A stretch of 64,000 bases of DNA from Sycobia sp. Sy_11 (lineage: Eukaryota; Arthropoda; Insecta; Hymenoptera; Epichrysomallidae). Numbering within the stretch: the stretch's first letter is position 1; the number at the start of each line of letters is the position of its first letter. Positions 1 to 11,460 of the stretch are shown piece after piece. The notes below the pieces were generated by a model. The model was not told the origin of the DNA and did no database searches. It saw nothing but the letters and a program-made list of their open reading frames with translations. The position numbers and the translations under genes were made by a program. The stretch is from positions 1,581,001-1,645,000 of the forward strand of contig JACCIC010000048.1 of the NCBI GenBank assembly GCA_018907035.1. Reading direction: 5' to 3'.

Positions 1-1408
1 ATCAGGAGGCCTATTGAAAAGGCCAAAACTGCAGAGAGGGATCAAACCAAAGCAGAAGCAAGCAAAAATAGAGCGGGCAAAACCCCGCTCGTTAAACTAA
101 TCAAAACTAGTAGCTCTGGAGATACCACCAAGACAGCCAGCAAAGCAAAGCCTCCGACTAAAAGGAAAACTGGAGATGTAAGCAAAAGCCCCCCTCAGGG
201 TAAAGCAAATCTCAGGCACAGTAACAAGTAGCGCAGAGCAATACAAATGGAGCCGCAAATCCTGGATATTGTAACACCTATGAAGCAGCACTCCCTCATG
301 ATAAGGCACCCACTAAACCTACCAGTGATTGCCTGGAGGTCCCAGCACATGCTGCGGACCTCTATGAAACTACAAAAGTCGTCCTCAAAACATCGGAGGA
401 CCCTGCGCTGAAGAAAGAGGGGCTCACTAGCCTCAATGAGTTAATGGTGGTCATATCGGAGGTGGCCATCAGATGTGCTCGCGCAGAGGCAAAGTCGAAG
501 GCTTTGCGTGAGCTGGCTGTAAAAAAAGAGACCAAGAGACCACAGACATACGCGACTGTGGTCTCCAATAGCAACAACAATAGCTAAATTCTAAGGCAAA
601 AAGCTGAGAGCAGACTGATCGCTCCGAAGGCCCAGTTTGCCAAAGCCACAATAAGGCCACCACCAAAAGTGGTCTTATTAAAACCTAGGGATGTGGAGAA
701 AATCTCCTCCACAGGAAAGGCAAAGGAAGTCTTGCAAAAGACTTTCAGCCCTAGGAAAGCCAAGGTCCAGATAAAAAATTTGAGGGAGACCAGCAAAGGT
801 CTTCTTGTGGAAACGGCAACGGAAGCGGGGTTGGAAAAGCTTAAGTCATCTAAAAGCCTGACCGACTTATTCGAAATAGAAGCCCCAATAAGGGGAAAGC
901 CGAGGCTCATCATCTAAGATATGTCCAAGGACATATCGCCAGATGTGGTGTCCTCGGCTATATACGAGCAAAACGAGGGTCTGGCCTCCTCGGCAGAAGC
1001 ATTCTCCGAATTCTTCAACCCCGCTTCAAAACGGGCAAGAAGAGCGATACTGCAACAAACTTGATGGTAGAAGTCACTCCGGCCATCCGGGCCAAACTAT
1101 TAGAAAGAAAAAGGGTATACTTAGAGTGGCTGTCTTGCCGATAGCAAGACTACCTTAGAGTGATCAGGTGCTCGAAGTGCCAGGGCTACGGGCACGTAGC
1201 CAAGCACTGTAGATCAGAACAATGCTGCTCCCACTGCAGTTTAGCGGGACATGGCAGCAAAGAATGCAACAAAAACGATGCAACGCCTCAATGTGTAAAT
1301 TGTAAAACGGCGAAAAGAACATTAAATCATAGCTCTATGGACACACAATGCCCAGCATACAAGGCTGCCATGGAAAGATTAGTCAACTCCACGGACTATG
1401 GCCAGTAA
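1..1408 (+). pseudogene. LINE copy A ORF1 (gag-like, CCHC knuckles), broken
   Basis: Remains of the RNA-binding ORF1 protein. The N-terminal part is basic and rich in Lys, Ala and Thr (bases 1-230). The middle part (about 300-920) matches the ORF1 fragment of copy B at 56.5-57.0 kb. The C-terminal part (1160-1408) carries Cys-His knuckles: CSKC...H...C, CCSHC...H...C and a third Cys-rich segment. Stops and frameshifts occur near 230, 587, 917 and 1060-1160, so no full protein can be made. The last frame ends with TAA at 1406-1408, overlapping the ORF2 start ATG at 1398 in another frame, the usual arrangement for ORF1/ORF2 coupling in this clade. Zinc-knuckle ORF1 proteins bind the element's RNA. 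Confidence 0.75.
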
Positions 1409-2167
1409 TGCACGAAATAATCGAAGTGGACTTGTCCTGCGCTTCGCGCAGCTAAATGCTCGAAGAGTACGCAGGGTCACACCAGAGATAAGATCAAAAT
1501 GTGTGGAAAGAGGAGTAGATATCCTGCTTCTCCAGCAGCCATACCAGCGCAGTAGCCGAATAGAGGGTTCGGGCTGTGCACAAGGATGGTATATGTGGAT
1601 GGGCAAATCCCCTGGGCAGCTATAGCAGTCCTCAACCTCGAGCTGACAGTGCTAAAATTAACGCACTTGACAAATACACACTTCAGTGTCGCGGAGGTTA
1701 GGTTGCATTCTTTAACGATGTATGTGGTCAGTGGATACTTCCAGCTGAGCCACGATATAGGGGTACACATTACACACTTAAGTAAGGTGCTGCACGCACT
1801 TCGAGGGAGGATGGTGCTAATAGATGTCAATTCCAATACCAGATCCCCCCTGTGGGGATCTGATCACACCGACCACAAAGGGGAGGAATGGGAAAATTTT
1901 AGAGCGCAGTGGAATCTCCGGATCGCCAATGTGCCAGGTAGTAACACTACCGTCCCCAATGAAGTTGGAGAAGGAAACATGGACGTGACTGTTGTCACCA
2001 CGAATCTCGAGACAGTCATCACAGGATGGGCCGTCAGAGAGGACTGGACCTCGAGTGATCACAGGACGATCACGTACCACTTAATCGGAGCAAGCGCACC
2101 TGCAAGTTCAGGTGCTGCAAATCATAGTCAGAAACTAAAGCGATACTCCACACAGAAAGCGAACTGA
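1398..2167 (+). pseudogene. LINE copy A ORF2 5' part: AP-like endonuclease, frameshifted
   Basis: Start of ORF2, encoding the apurinic-like endonuclease that nicks the target DNA. It opens with FAQLNARR and VDILLLQQPY, the conserved first blocks of this fold, although the usual Glu of LLQEPY is Gln here. A frameshift lies near 1586-1625, after which the frame reads on as 1586-2167. The later catalytic blocks are DVNSNTRSPLWGS (about 1825) and SSDHRTI (about 2055), the latter holding the Ser-Asp-His triad. The frame stops at 2165-2167, well before the reverse transcriptase. The matching start in copy C is at 63447 on the - strand. Confidence 0.75.
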
Positions 2168-2489
2168 GATTCTTTCTACGCTGTACTCGAGGATGAATGG
2201 GACCAGGTCCCTAAAGAAATACCCGGCTCCAAAATGATTATTGAGACTATTGAGAGAGTTCGCTCATTGACAGCCACTTTGAGGAAAGCGTGCAATGCTG
2301 CCATACCGAGGAGTAGGGTAGCTATTAAGTAGGTTCCCTGGTGAAAACCTGACTTAGATAGGCAGAAAAGGGCTACGGCAGTTCTAATCACCCTGTTCAC
2401 TCCAGAAAATATACAGGATGGAACGTAAGAGCAAAAAGATATGAGGTGCTTGGCTAACGCTCTCCCGCCGAGGGGAGCCGAGGTCGAAT

Positions 2490-4262
2490 TTAATCTCACC
2501 AAGTTGGATCAGGTTATGGCCAAGATGAAGCTGGACAAGGCCCCTGGCCCTGACAGCTTCGACTTGGCCATCATTCGAACAGCACTGCCGATCAGGACCT
2601 GATCAATATTTACAACTTGTGTCTGAAATTTTCGGTCTTCCGAAACGAGTGGAAGTTTGGCATAGTAGTCACAATCCGAAAGGGTGAGGACAAAGAACCT
2701 GAGGACCCTGCGTCCTACAGTCCCATTTGCCTCTTGCCACTACTCGGCAAAACCCTTAAGGCTCTAACACTGAAGAAACTAAACGGGATCATTGAAACGA
2801 GGTTATCTTCTTGACAGTACGGCTTCAGGAGAGGGCGATTCACTGAAGACGCCATAGTTCAGTTGCGTAAGTCTGTGAGTGAATGGAGTTGAAAATATGT
2901 TGTAGCAATCTTCCTGGATATAAAGGGCGCCTTCGACAATGTCTGGCGGCCCGCTGAACTAACAGCATTGAAAAGCAAAACATGCCGCAGGAGTCTCTAC
3001 AAACTAATAAAAGATTACCTGAAGAGCCCTCGAGTCTACATACGAGATGGCTTTGAGGAAGTACAACTTGGGTTCCGTAAAGGATGCCCCCAAGGATTCG
3101 TACTGGGCCCAACTCTGTGGAGCCTTGTTCTAGATCCCCTTCTTTGGCAGCTCTCACAAGGGTGTGAGGTCATCGCCTATGCGGACGATATCGCACTCCT
3201 AGTGGTGGGAGACTCGCGTAAGGAGATCGAAAGCAATGGCCAGAGTTACATCGAAGAAGTGGAATCCTGGTGTCGCCTCAATAGAATAAGACTGGCCTTT
3301 CATAAGTATGGAATGTTAATTTTGAGAGGTCACCTTCACCCAAAAGTCCCCCCCCCCCCGAATTACGGTCGACAACTCGAGGGTGAAGAGATTAGCAAGC
3401 GTATGATACCTTGAAATCCACTTCGGCGAACATCTTAAAATCGGTTGCCATTTGAAAGCGGAACAATTGAAATGTTTGAATTTGTTTAACAGGACTGGAC
3501 GCCTAGCAAGATGGGAATAGGGCCTTAAATTTAAGGCGCTTAGTACTATCTATAACGGGCTGTTCACACCTATCGCTACTTATGCAGCGGCAGGATGGCA
3601 CGATTTGATGTGTGTTGAACAGCAACGCAAGTTGGCCAGTACTCAAAGACACGCGTGCATTAGAGTCACCGGTGCATACAGAACCACCTCAACAGACGCC
3701 CTAGCAGTGATAGCAGGAAAACTCCCCATCGTCCTAGAATGCAGGCGTAGAGCGGAACTGTACGCTAACCGTAAAAATGCAGCGTCACCCGAGGACCAAC
3801 TTCGTGCCGCGAGAAAGGTATCTGAAAGATATCTCGATGACTGGCAGAGGATCTGGAATAACTCGAAAAAAGGTAGGCTGACACATTCTTACCTACTTAG
3901 TGTCAGAGATAGGATTAAGGCAGACTGGATCATGCCGTCGCGATAGTTAATCCAGTTCCGCACTGGGCATGGTGACTTCGGGTCATATCTCTCTTGCTTT
4001 CATCTGAGAGAGAGCGATACATGCACATGTGGAGAGGTGGACACAACAGAGCACGTCCTGACCATCTGTCCCAAATACGAAGAAATTAGGATCAGGTTCC
4101 GGAGAGATAATAAAACCTATTTGATGTCAGAGCTCTATTGAGCCAAGTGCATTGCAAAGCACTAGAGAAACTAGTCAAAGAGCTCCTACAAACAAAGGAG
4201 TCTCTTGAAGCGATAGAGAATCTGCTTGAAGCAGATATAATAGAGGAACCTAAACAGGTAGG
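2490..4262 (+). pseudogene. LINE copy A ORF2 3' part: reverse transcriptase and C-terminal Cys-His finger, broken
   Basis: Reverse transcriptase remains spread over several frames. Visible are DKAPGPDSFD (about 2535), a YGFRRGRFTEDAI block (about 2818), FLDIKGAFDNVW with motif A Asp (about 2915), the CPQGFVLGP block (about 3085) and an intact YADD catalytic box (about 3180). Downstream (3605-3946) is the conserved connection region, then CTCGEV...EHVLTICPKY (about 4023-4080), a CCHC-type finger typical of R1-related ORF2 C-termini. Internal stops (for example 2812-2814, 2892-2894 and 3412-3414) make it non-functional. No RNase H domain is seen. Confidence 0.8.
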
Positions 4263-4765
4263 TAGGGAACTGGCAGTTGTAAAGGAAAATATATACAAAA
4301 AGGATCATATAAAAATAAATAAAAATTTTTACATACGCAAAGCATATACACTGATATAATGGACTGGCACCACACACCGGTCCACAAAACTGTAAATAAA
4401 CTAACCGCAACTAAATCACATGGCAATATATACATACACACAAATATATTATTTTTCTTAAATAAGTAGACCAGCACTATACACTGGTCTACAAATTGCA
4501 ATACACAATTTGCAATAAGAAAAACCAGCTTTTATACTGGTTACAACGCTAGTCTGAACATACAAGGTGCAATAAAAAGTGGTTCGGAACCTACTATAAA
4601 CCATAGGTCCACAAAAGTTGCAATGATGTACAGATCTGCACCAAAAAAGAAAAGATCAGCAATACTGCGAAGCTCTGAAGCACAACTGGCCGATAAAGCG
4701 AAAGCTTGGTGCGACCGGGAATGTTTATGTGCAACAAAGCATAACTGAGCGACCTTTGTTTTTTT
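4263..4765 (+). other. LINE copy A 3' untranslated tail
   Basis: A non-coding tail made of short diverged modules such as ACCGGTCCACAAAACTG, GACCAGCACTATACACTGG and ACCAGCTTTTATACTGG. It ends with GGGAATGTTTATGTGCA, then CTGAGCGACCTTTG and a T run. The same modules end copy B (57.6-58.08 kb), recur in a second tail at 58.14-58.4 kb, and start copy C in reverse at about 61.8 kb. The shared end at CTGAGCGACCTTTG, followed by a T run rather than an A run, is unusual for a LINE, so the true 3' terminus may lie elsewhere. Confidence 0.6.
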
Positions 4766-5672
4766 TTTGTATCCCCATACGTAAAGTAAATGCCAGGACG
4801 ACCCTCAAAGAATTTAAAGAGAGGATTGTACTCAAATTCAACATAGAATATTGTTTTTAGTATTTTTATTTTATTTCATTATTAATTTTATTATAATTTT
4901 TAATTGTCAATCTAATTTAATATAATTTAATCTAAATTTGCAATAAGTTTTATTTCAGATTCTTCAGATAATATATTATATTATGTATTAAGACTGTAAG
5001 ACCGATAAAAATATTTGTTATTTATTAATTTATTATGTCCATTATATCAATGATAATATTTAGTAATGTTTATATATCACTGATAAATATAATAATATAT
5101 GATAATGATTTTTTATATTATTAAAATTAATTAGCGTTAATACTTTACGACTTTTCAGTCGCAAAAATGCGACCTAAATGTCATTTGATTTTTTATAACA
5201 GTATCAATGTATTATTTCAGCAAAATTGAACTAATTTTTTTATTACAATATCGTATTAAGTTAATAAAATATTATTTAGATCTAAAAAAAGATCATTTTC
5301 TTTCAATTTCGTGATACTTATAGTCAAACTAAATTTAATTAATAATCTATTTTTAACTTGAAATAAATATTCCTCCAACGAAGTATTTCGTACAAATAAC
5401 TAAATCAATATTTGTTCAATCATGTATTATCGTAATATTTTCTTTATTTCACAAAAATATTAAATATGTTAAAAAAATATTTGTTAAATTATTATTTTTA
5501 ATTTTCTTTTTCATAGCTTTATAACCCTGATAGAAATCTGACAACATCAATGAGATGTACGGCAGTTACTAGGTGTTAAAAATGGAATCAACTCTCATAT
5601 AAATAAAATTAATAAGAAGCTAGAATCTAGATTTAATGTTAGAACCTTATTTCTGACTAGTAAACAAACAAT
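4766..5672. other. AT-rich stretch, no gene seen
   Basis: Very AT-rich DNA with no long open frame, no recognisable domain and only short homopolymer runs. I see nothing to annotate. Confidence 0.6.
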
Positions 5673-5882
5673 TTTATTCGGATATACGATTTAATACCAC
5701 AATCAGAAAGTGTATGCAATATTATAATATTATGTTGTTTATTCAATAAAAGAAAAATCTCAAGGTACGTAAACTAATTTATTCGGATGTAAGTTTTAAT
5801 ACCACAATCAGGAAGTTTATAGCATATTATAATATTATGTTGTTTATTCAATAAAAGAAAAATTTCAAGGTACATAAACTAA
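5673..5882. repeat. Two-copy tandem duplication, 105-bp unit
   Basis: Bases 5673-5777 and 5778-5882 are two direct copies of a 105-bp unit starting TTTATTCGGAT and ending GGTACRTAAACTAAT. They differ at only about ten positions. No coding potential is seen. The high identity in otherwise decayed DNA suggests a fairly recent local duplication. Confidence 0.85.
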
Positions 5883-6237
5883 TAGTTTGAAAGAATTAGA
5901 AAGAAACAATAAAGCCTGTTTTGAAATGAGCCTTTTGAATATCAGAAATTTAACCTGGTTTAGTATTTACGCTTATGAGAGACCAATCGGAAATAAGATT
6001 AATTTTATTAATAACTCTCTCAAAAAATAGAAGGTCCTATTCACAAATAAGCTGCGTATTGATTGGATATCATGAGCATATCATGTGTTTCTCGAAGTAA
6101 AATCAGATAAAATGTCTACCGTATTGGCGTATAGGTGTCGGTTGCAGCTAACGAGCATGAAATAGGATATTCAACAAAAATACATTTTTGCTGCAATACC
6201 AAGTATATTTTATTAATAAAAATTCTTAACATGTGGG

Positions 6238-7419
6238 GAGGTCAAGTTCTTAGAAATTCTAAGAGATGGCGCTCGTAGCATCGCAAATGGTTTATTTCTA
6301 GTAAGCTTGATTGCTCACTAGGTATCTGGCAAAGTTGTAGCCATATTCATCTAGTGGTTTCGTTTTTATCGTCAGTTCAAGTAAATAATTTCTATTTAAA
6401 AGGCTCCACAGCAAAAGAAATCAGTTGGATTCAGTTCATGACACATCTGCCCCTGTTTTTGCAACAGTGTACAATTAGATAAATGCATTAATACGTGGCC
6501 GTACATCAACAGAAGATCAACATCGTTCAGGACGTCCTGTAGAAGTGAGTACCCCGGAAATGATCGATAAAATCCACGATATGGTGTTAAGTGACCGAAG
6601 AGTAAAATTACGCGATATAGTTAAGTCCACAGAGCTTTCAAAAGGTACCGTCGTTTCAATTTTACGATAAGCTGGCTATGAAAAAAATATCTGTGAGATG
6701 GTTCCCGCATTTGCTCTCAGCTGAGAACAAACGCAACGGCTTGGTCTCTTCTAAGGCTCTTTTGGACCGCATGCATCGCAACCCAGATGAGTTTCTGCGT
6801 AGATTAATCACTGTAGATAAAGCATAGATACACCACTACACTTCCGAGATGAAAGAACAATGTAAACAATGGATTATTAAAGGCGAATGGGCTTCAAGGA
6901 AGGCAAAGACGGTGAAATCAGCTGGAAAAATTATGGCTACTGTGTTTTGGGATGCACGTGGTATTATCCTTATTGTCTATTTGGAAAAATTACAGACGAT
7001 TACTGGAAAGTATTATGCGTCATTATGAAGTCAGTTACATAAGAAAATAAAAGAAAATCGTCCTCATTTGAAGAAAAAATGTCCTCTTGTTGCAGTTTCG
7101 ATGGCTACAATTCAGGAAATGAAGTTTGAATTGATAGACCATCCACCGTACTACCAGATCTGATCCTGAGTGACTTCTTAGTTCCAAATTTTTAAAAATT
7201 GCTCAACGGACAATGGTTTACGTCAAATGAGGAGGTCATCGCTCACACAAATGATTATTTTGAGGAACTAAAAAATCATACTTTTCTAAAGGCTTAAAAA
7301 AATTGAAGATACGTCTGTCAAAGTGTATTGAATTAGAAAGACATTAAGTTGAAAAATAAAAAAAAATTTACCTTAAAAAAATTGTTTTTCTATCTTTTTC
7401 TAAAAACTTATTGACCTAC
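6238..7419 (+). mobile_element. Mariner-like element 1 with degraded transposase
   Basis: A Tc1/mariner element of the DD34D type. Imperfect terminal inverted repeats are visible: AGGTCAAGTTCTTAGAA at the left end and the reverse complement of CTAAAAACTTATTGACCT at the right. The transposase spans about 6400-7310. The helix-turn-helix linker reads GRTSTEDQHRSGRPVEV followed by IHDMVLSDRR, characteristic of the irritans-like group. The first catalytic Asp survives in TVDKA, where the family has a VDE-type motif, and is followed by a stop. The HQDNA block with the second catalytic Asp is deleted near 7085-7095. ELIDHPPY follows, but the DFF block is altered. Clearly inactive. Confidence 0.8.
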
Positions 7420-7743
7420 TTTCGTAACTTTCGCTCTACTCACAAAACCAATGAGGTAGATTCTCGGCACTAGTTCGTTCTCTACGCTTGGTCATAAACA
7501 ATTTCAATAGGAATGGCCTTGATGACAAAACAAAGGATTATTGAATGGGAAAAGGCCGAGCGTAGTCTAACACTGTGACTGCAAATGGTTATACTTGAGT
7601 AATTCGTTCAGCGGGAAGAAGAGCTATCTATTGATAAACTGGTGAAGTTCCATTTCTCAAGGCTGCTACACAATGTCGATATACTGATCTGACTAACTGA
7701 TTACCTGCATATAATCCAAAAATTTCGATCCAGAAGCATTAAT
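7420..7743. other. Spacer between mariner 1 and the BEL remnant, no gene seen
   Basis: No domain recognised. A short + frame near 7514-7680 has internal stops and resembles nothing I can name. Confidence 0.5.
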
Positions 7744-7890
7744 TCAATACCAACATGAAGAATGATACGACAAATCTCTTCGAGGAGGAGTAGGAACACT
7801 CTGGAAAAATAATTGGATGGCGCTTAGTTTCAGGCCACGAGGAGTTTTGTAGTCTCTCACTAACTCGAAGAAAGTCGTCGAAAAATGAAG
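7744..7890 (-). pseudogene. BEL/Pao pre-integrase fragment
   Basis: On the - strand one frame reads LRVSERLQNSSWPETKRHPIIFPECSY and then FVVSFF. This corresponds to the block LLRVGGRLxxS...KHPIILP that precedes the integrase zinc site in BEL/Pao pol. The frame is not the longest open one here, so it is easy to miss. The integrase core is absent. Confidence 0.5.
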
Positions 7891-8052
7891 CCAGTCTTGA
7901 TAGAGGGCTGTGTGGCTGAATATGTTTTCAATTAGAAATGGATATAATTTTTGAAAGAAAATACCGGAATTGATTTCAACGATATAAGGATGATTTCGCT
8001 GAATCTTACTACAGTACCGTGAGTTGATCAGCGGCAAATGAATCCCTGTATT

Positions 8053-8385
8053 TCACTTTTTGCTTCTGTTGGTAACAATAGCTATGTAACTGAAACGCAA
8101 ACGTGTAATTGCGGTAATTATGCGGGTGCTATCCCATTGCAGTTTGCATACTCGTAATAAATGATCATTGAGTGAAAGTCTGCTCGAAGTGTTTTGTGAT
8201 GCATAAAGTACAACGTGAATCTTCATTAAATAGATCCAAAAAATACCATGATATGATAATAAAAATAAAATAAAATCCTCAAGTGGCATCGCTACGACGT
8301 TCATCTGTCTTAATAAAAGATATTCTCTCATGAATTCCATGTAGGCGTCTTGGAGGTCGGAGTCGCGTTTTCTGGCCTTCTCCAA
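8053..8385 (-). pseudogene. BEL/Pao pol fragment, N-terminal part of reverse transcriptase
   Basis: A 110-residue open stretch. It includes AYMEFMREYLLL, then YHGIFW, then LMKIHVVLYASQNTSSRLSLNDHLL. In BEL/Pao pol the order is a region ending MREY, then the LPHHGV-type block, then RVVFDGS...SLNDxL. The match in order and spacing supports the call. The catalytic palm with YxDD is not present; the sequence leaves the domain after ITRLRFS. Confidence 0.6.
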
Positions 8386-8989
8386 TCAAACAAGGCACGC
8401 AATAGCAATATCTCATTAATCGTAAAATGCTACTCGGCTTGCAAAAGGGAGACGCACTACGAAGCGTCTGATTCGAGAGTAGGTTCCATCAAATTATATT
8501 GATCACAATAATCTTTTTCCGGCGAAAGTTTTTTACGGATTCTTTGATTTTTCAGAAGCGAGTAACTGCTTGCTGTGAGAAAATTGTGTAACCGGAAGAT
8601 ATGAGGTTACGTGTGAGGATTCACAATCGGAACTTTATGGATGTATCATTCCACTTCGTTTAATGGATGTCGTCTTGATTTGATGTCCACTTGATTTCAT
8701 TGGTTTTGTATCTATAGGACCATCTATATTTGTATCCAGAGCATCTATAGGACAATTAAAAAATCAATCTCGCAATACTGTAGCATACAGATATGTTTCT
8801 AATATTACGTTGATTTCTTGCAAGAGTGTGGTACTTTGGATCCGTCCATATTAGTTAAATGCGATCAATTTTTAATCGATAGATTAGACGCTGAGAACAT
8901 ACACGTAAGATCTGGAAATACGAGTACCATATAGTCACACTTGAAATTAGAATTCTCACGTGAGTTGATCGTAACGATTATTTTGCTTT

Positions 8990-9165
8990 TGTCTATATGT
9001 AGCTTCTCCACCGACATCGAGAATAGCAACAGACATTATACGGCCTTCGACCATAAGTTGAATGGCAAGACGTTTAGATACAAACGAACTTTGAGCGCAA
9101 GTGTCGATTAAAGCACATGCGTAAAGAGTTTTTCCAAATTTGTCTCACACAATAACCCTGTCAAT
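8990..9165 (-). pseudogene. BEL/Pao aspartic protease remnant
   Basis: On the - strand this reads YACALIDTCAQSSFVSKRLA and then VAILDVGGEA. This is the layout of a retroviral-type aspartic protease, ALxDSGxxxSF, with the essential Gly of the D-S/T-G triad replaced by Cys, which would abolish activity. It lies between the gag knuckle and the RT start, as expected for BEL/Pao. Stops follow downstream. Confidence 0.55.
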
Positions 9166-9339
9166 GGCAGGCAATACCATGTAGTTGGCAGCAAATTTAT
9201 ATGCACTACATCGTTAGGGTTTGTAGTGACCATTCAACCATTGGCTTCGCTAGGAGAGGGTGAAAAAAATTCGACTGTTTTATTCTCAAAATATTTTTTT
9301 TCGATTTTTCTGTTTGTACATATTATATCCATGAGGAGA

Positions 9340-10129
9340 CTTGCAGTCAGAGACTACATGCGATTTACTGCGACATTTAAAGCATTAACTAGCTTTCTTG
9401 CAAAAGAAATATCTATTTTGCGGAGACATACTCTTACATAGTTTACAAAAGTACACCGAGTCTTTGCCTTGTGAAATGTAGCATACAAAGTCGCTTTTGC
9501 TCGACCGAGAATTTGTTTCCGCTATTCCGGCTCAGTGAAGCCGAGATGGACTAAATCAGTTTGGATTTTAGGCTCGAATTCTGATTGGAAATAACGTGTG
9601 CTAGGCGAGTTTCCCCTGGGCCGTGCACTTGGTCAATTGATTACAAACGACGATCTAAAATTTCAATATAAATTGGAGTATATGTAAAATGCTTGTTTCA
9701 TTTCTTCAGATATTTTCCAATTTTTGCATATTCGTGAGTTTAATTTTTTCACAATACAATATATGAACCATTTATCATATGTTTCTATTGGACATCCAAG
9801 ATTCACAAGTATACGTACAGCGACATTAACTGCATCGATGAAAGATCTAAATCTAAAACGCTGGATGCGCGAACGTGCGGAAGCTGCATTAAATTTTCAA
9901 CATGATTAGCAAGACATTTCCGAGCGTTGTCGTAACGTTTACTTTTTAATTTTTCCCAAGCGAATTTGAAATTTTCGTCGGTTACTTTACTGACACAAAG
10001 TCTAGTGTCATTTTCCTTCAACTGTAATAAGCCGATACTATAGCTTGTTAACGTTGAAATATTAGCGTCAGCGAATAAGCGATGAGAAACGCTGCTTATA
10101 TAACTCGACTTTTTATATGACTGACGCAA
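9340..10129 (-). pseudogene. BEL/Pao gag remnant with one intact CCHC knuckle
   Basis: The open part (10129-9803) encodes 108 residues including TDENFKFAWEKLKSKRYDN, the gag block typical of BEL/Pao elements, followed by LANHVENLMQLPHVRASS. Further along the same strand, after frame breaks, 9384-9343 encodes CFKCRSKSHVVSDC, a perfect C-x2-C-x4-H-x4-C zinc knuckle. The protein would package element RNA. Frame breaks between the two parts make it a pseudogene. Confidence 0.65.
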
Positions 10130-10429
10130 GGAATTTTTACGTGTTGCCGTGCGACCAACGAATTCTTCAATTTACCGCGTTGTGATTGATTAAATGACGC
10201 ATTACTTCTCGCAACAGACGGTCAATTTTCGTATTGATTTCTATTTATTAGATTGGTGCTACAGTCGGTTTGGCTACAACTTTCATCCGAAAATATTTAG
10301 AGATTTACTTTAATATCTCAAATAATGTAATGGATTTGAGAGAAACTACACACTGCTACAACAAAATCTTGAATAGATTAATACTAATTTCGCGTTTGGA
10401 TTATTGGGTATGATTTAAAGGAGTAGTGG

Positions 10430-10779
10430 TGAATGGCCTAAATCAGTACGTTAATTAGTAACAAATAATAATGTATTTATAATTGCACAACTGGTAAGTG
10501 TACTGTATAAAATAACGTGAATAAACGAGTCACAAAAAAGAGAAAAGATTGCTTACACATCGCTGAGCGAAAAACGAACTGTACTGTTCGAAGACCATCG
10601 AAACAAGAGCGTCGTACTCGAAGAGAATCTAATGCAAGCCTCGAAATTCTTCCTAGTAAGTCATAGTCGAGCTGATAGGCGAAGAGAACTGTAAGGTATG
10701 TGTCCACTTAACTGCGTGCACGAGCTTAAGAATGCGATGAAAAGGTATTATACATAAGTATTATAAATAAGGCCTGACA
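10430..10779 (-). repeat. Probable 5' LTR of the BEL/Pao remnant
   Basis: On the - strand the block starts TGTCAGGCCTTATTTATAAT, a common LTR-type start, and ends in an AT-rich stretch with AATAC/AATTAAC just before the gag region. It is the right size (about 350 bp) and position for the 5' LTR of the gag-bearing element downstream on the same strand. No partner LTR is seen, so boundaries are approximate. Confidence 0.35.
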
Positions 10780-10869
10780 GAATTCTCTTCTCTGCTGAGG
10801 GCTCTTTAATGATTCTAGAACGCACGAAATTCTAAGCCATGAAAACAGGCATATTTTCACTGAATAGTA

Positions 10870-11460
10870 GGTAATTAAAGATTTCATTGCATATATATTC
10901 ATAAATAATTTAATAAATAATATAAATTTTTGTTAAGTTTTTTAAAATTCATGCAAAGTTCGTTCATATCGAACTTTAATTTATGGAGAATGCGCATACT
11001 GCATGTCTGATGACTTGCCACTCTCGTGAGTGACAAAAAGCTAACATTATTAATATATAATCCTCATTAAGTCTACGTAAGTATAACATTTTATGCAAAT
11101 ACCTAAAGTATTGTTGATGTGTTTAATATGTACTATATATATAATTTATAGCTTGCGTATAAGTTAATTCAAAATTTAAGATTACAAACACGGAAAAAAT
11201 TTACAATTTATTAATGAAGATAATAATTATCGACAATGAATTTATATAATAATCCATGAAAATGATATTAATTTTTGAGCCGGTTACAACTTAAGTTACA
11301 ACTTAGTTCCATATTACGTTATATTATATTACGTTACTTGTTCTAAACTAAATTTTAAAAATAACCAACATATTTATGGTATAACTATTATGGCCGTTAA
11401 ATACATAAAAAATAGGTTTACATAATGTATCTGTGAAATGGTCCTAAGAGCCGGAAAAAC
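10870..11460. repeat. AT-rich interspersed repeat, copy 1 (empty MITE site)
   Basis: Aligns by eye with 23730-24500. Shared landmarks are AATAATTTAATAAATAATATAA, CGAACTTTAATTTATG against CGGAACTTTAATGTATG, ATACTGCATGT, TTTACAATTTATTAAT and ACATAAAAAATAGGTTTA. Copy 1 has an undisturbed TTAA at 11123-11126, in TGTTGATGTGTTTAATATG, exactly where copy 2 carries a 140-bp MITE. Non-coding; element class unknown. Confidence 0.7.

Larger units (their letters stand above)
1..4765 (+). mobile_element. R1-clade LINE, copy A, decayed, 5' end outside window
   Basis: A two-ORF non-LTR retrotransposon: a gag-like ORF1 with Cys-His knuckles, then an ORF2 with endonuclease, reverse transcriptase and a C-terminal Cys-His finger, then a non-coding 3' tail. 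The order is intact but the reading frames are broken many times, so it is a dead copy. The same family recurs on the + strand at about 55.9-58.4 kb and on the - strand at 61.8-64 kb. The three copies share the ORF2 start, the GGTC deletion-joint region and the 3' tail, so family membership is seen directly. Placement in the R1 clade rests on the endonuclease N-terminus, the two-ORF layout and the C-terminal CCHC pattern. The 5' end lies before base 1. Confidence 0.85.
7744..10779 (-). mobile_element. BEL/Pao LTR retrotransposon remnant
   Basis: Read on the - strand, the order is LTR-like sequence (10779-10430), gag with a zinc knuckle (10129-9340), aspartic protease (about 9165-8990), the start of the reverse transcriptase (8385-8053) and the integrase zinc-binding entry region (about 7890-7744). 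That order is gag-PR-RT-IN. Most of RT and all of RNase H are missing between 8050 and 7890, and a 3' LTR is not seen. Each domain has stops or altered catalytic residues. The BEL/Pao call rests on the gag, RT-entry and pre-integrase blocks, whose wording is specific to that superfamily. Confidence 0.65.
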
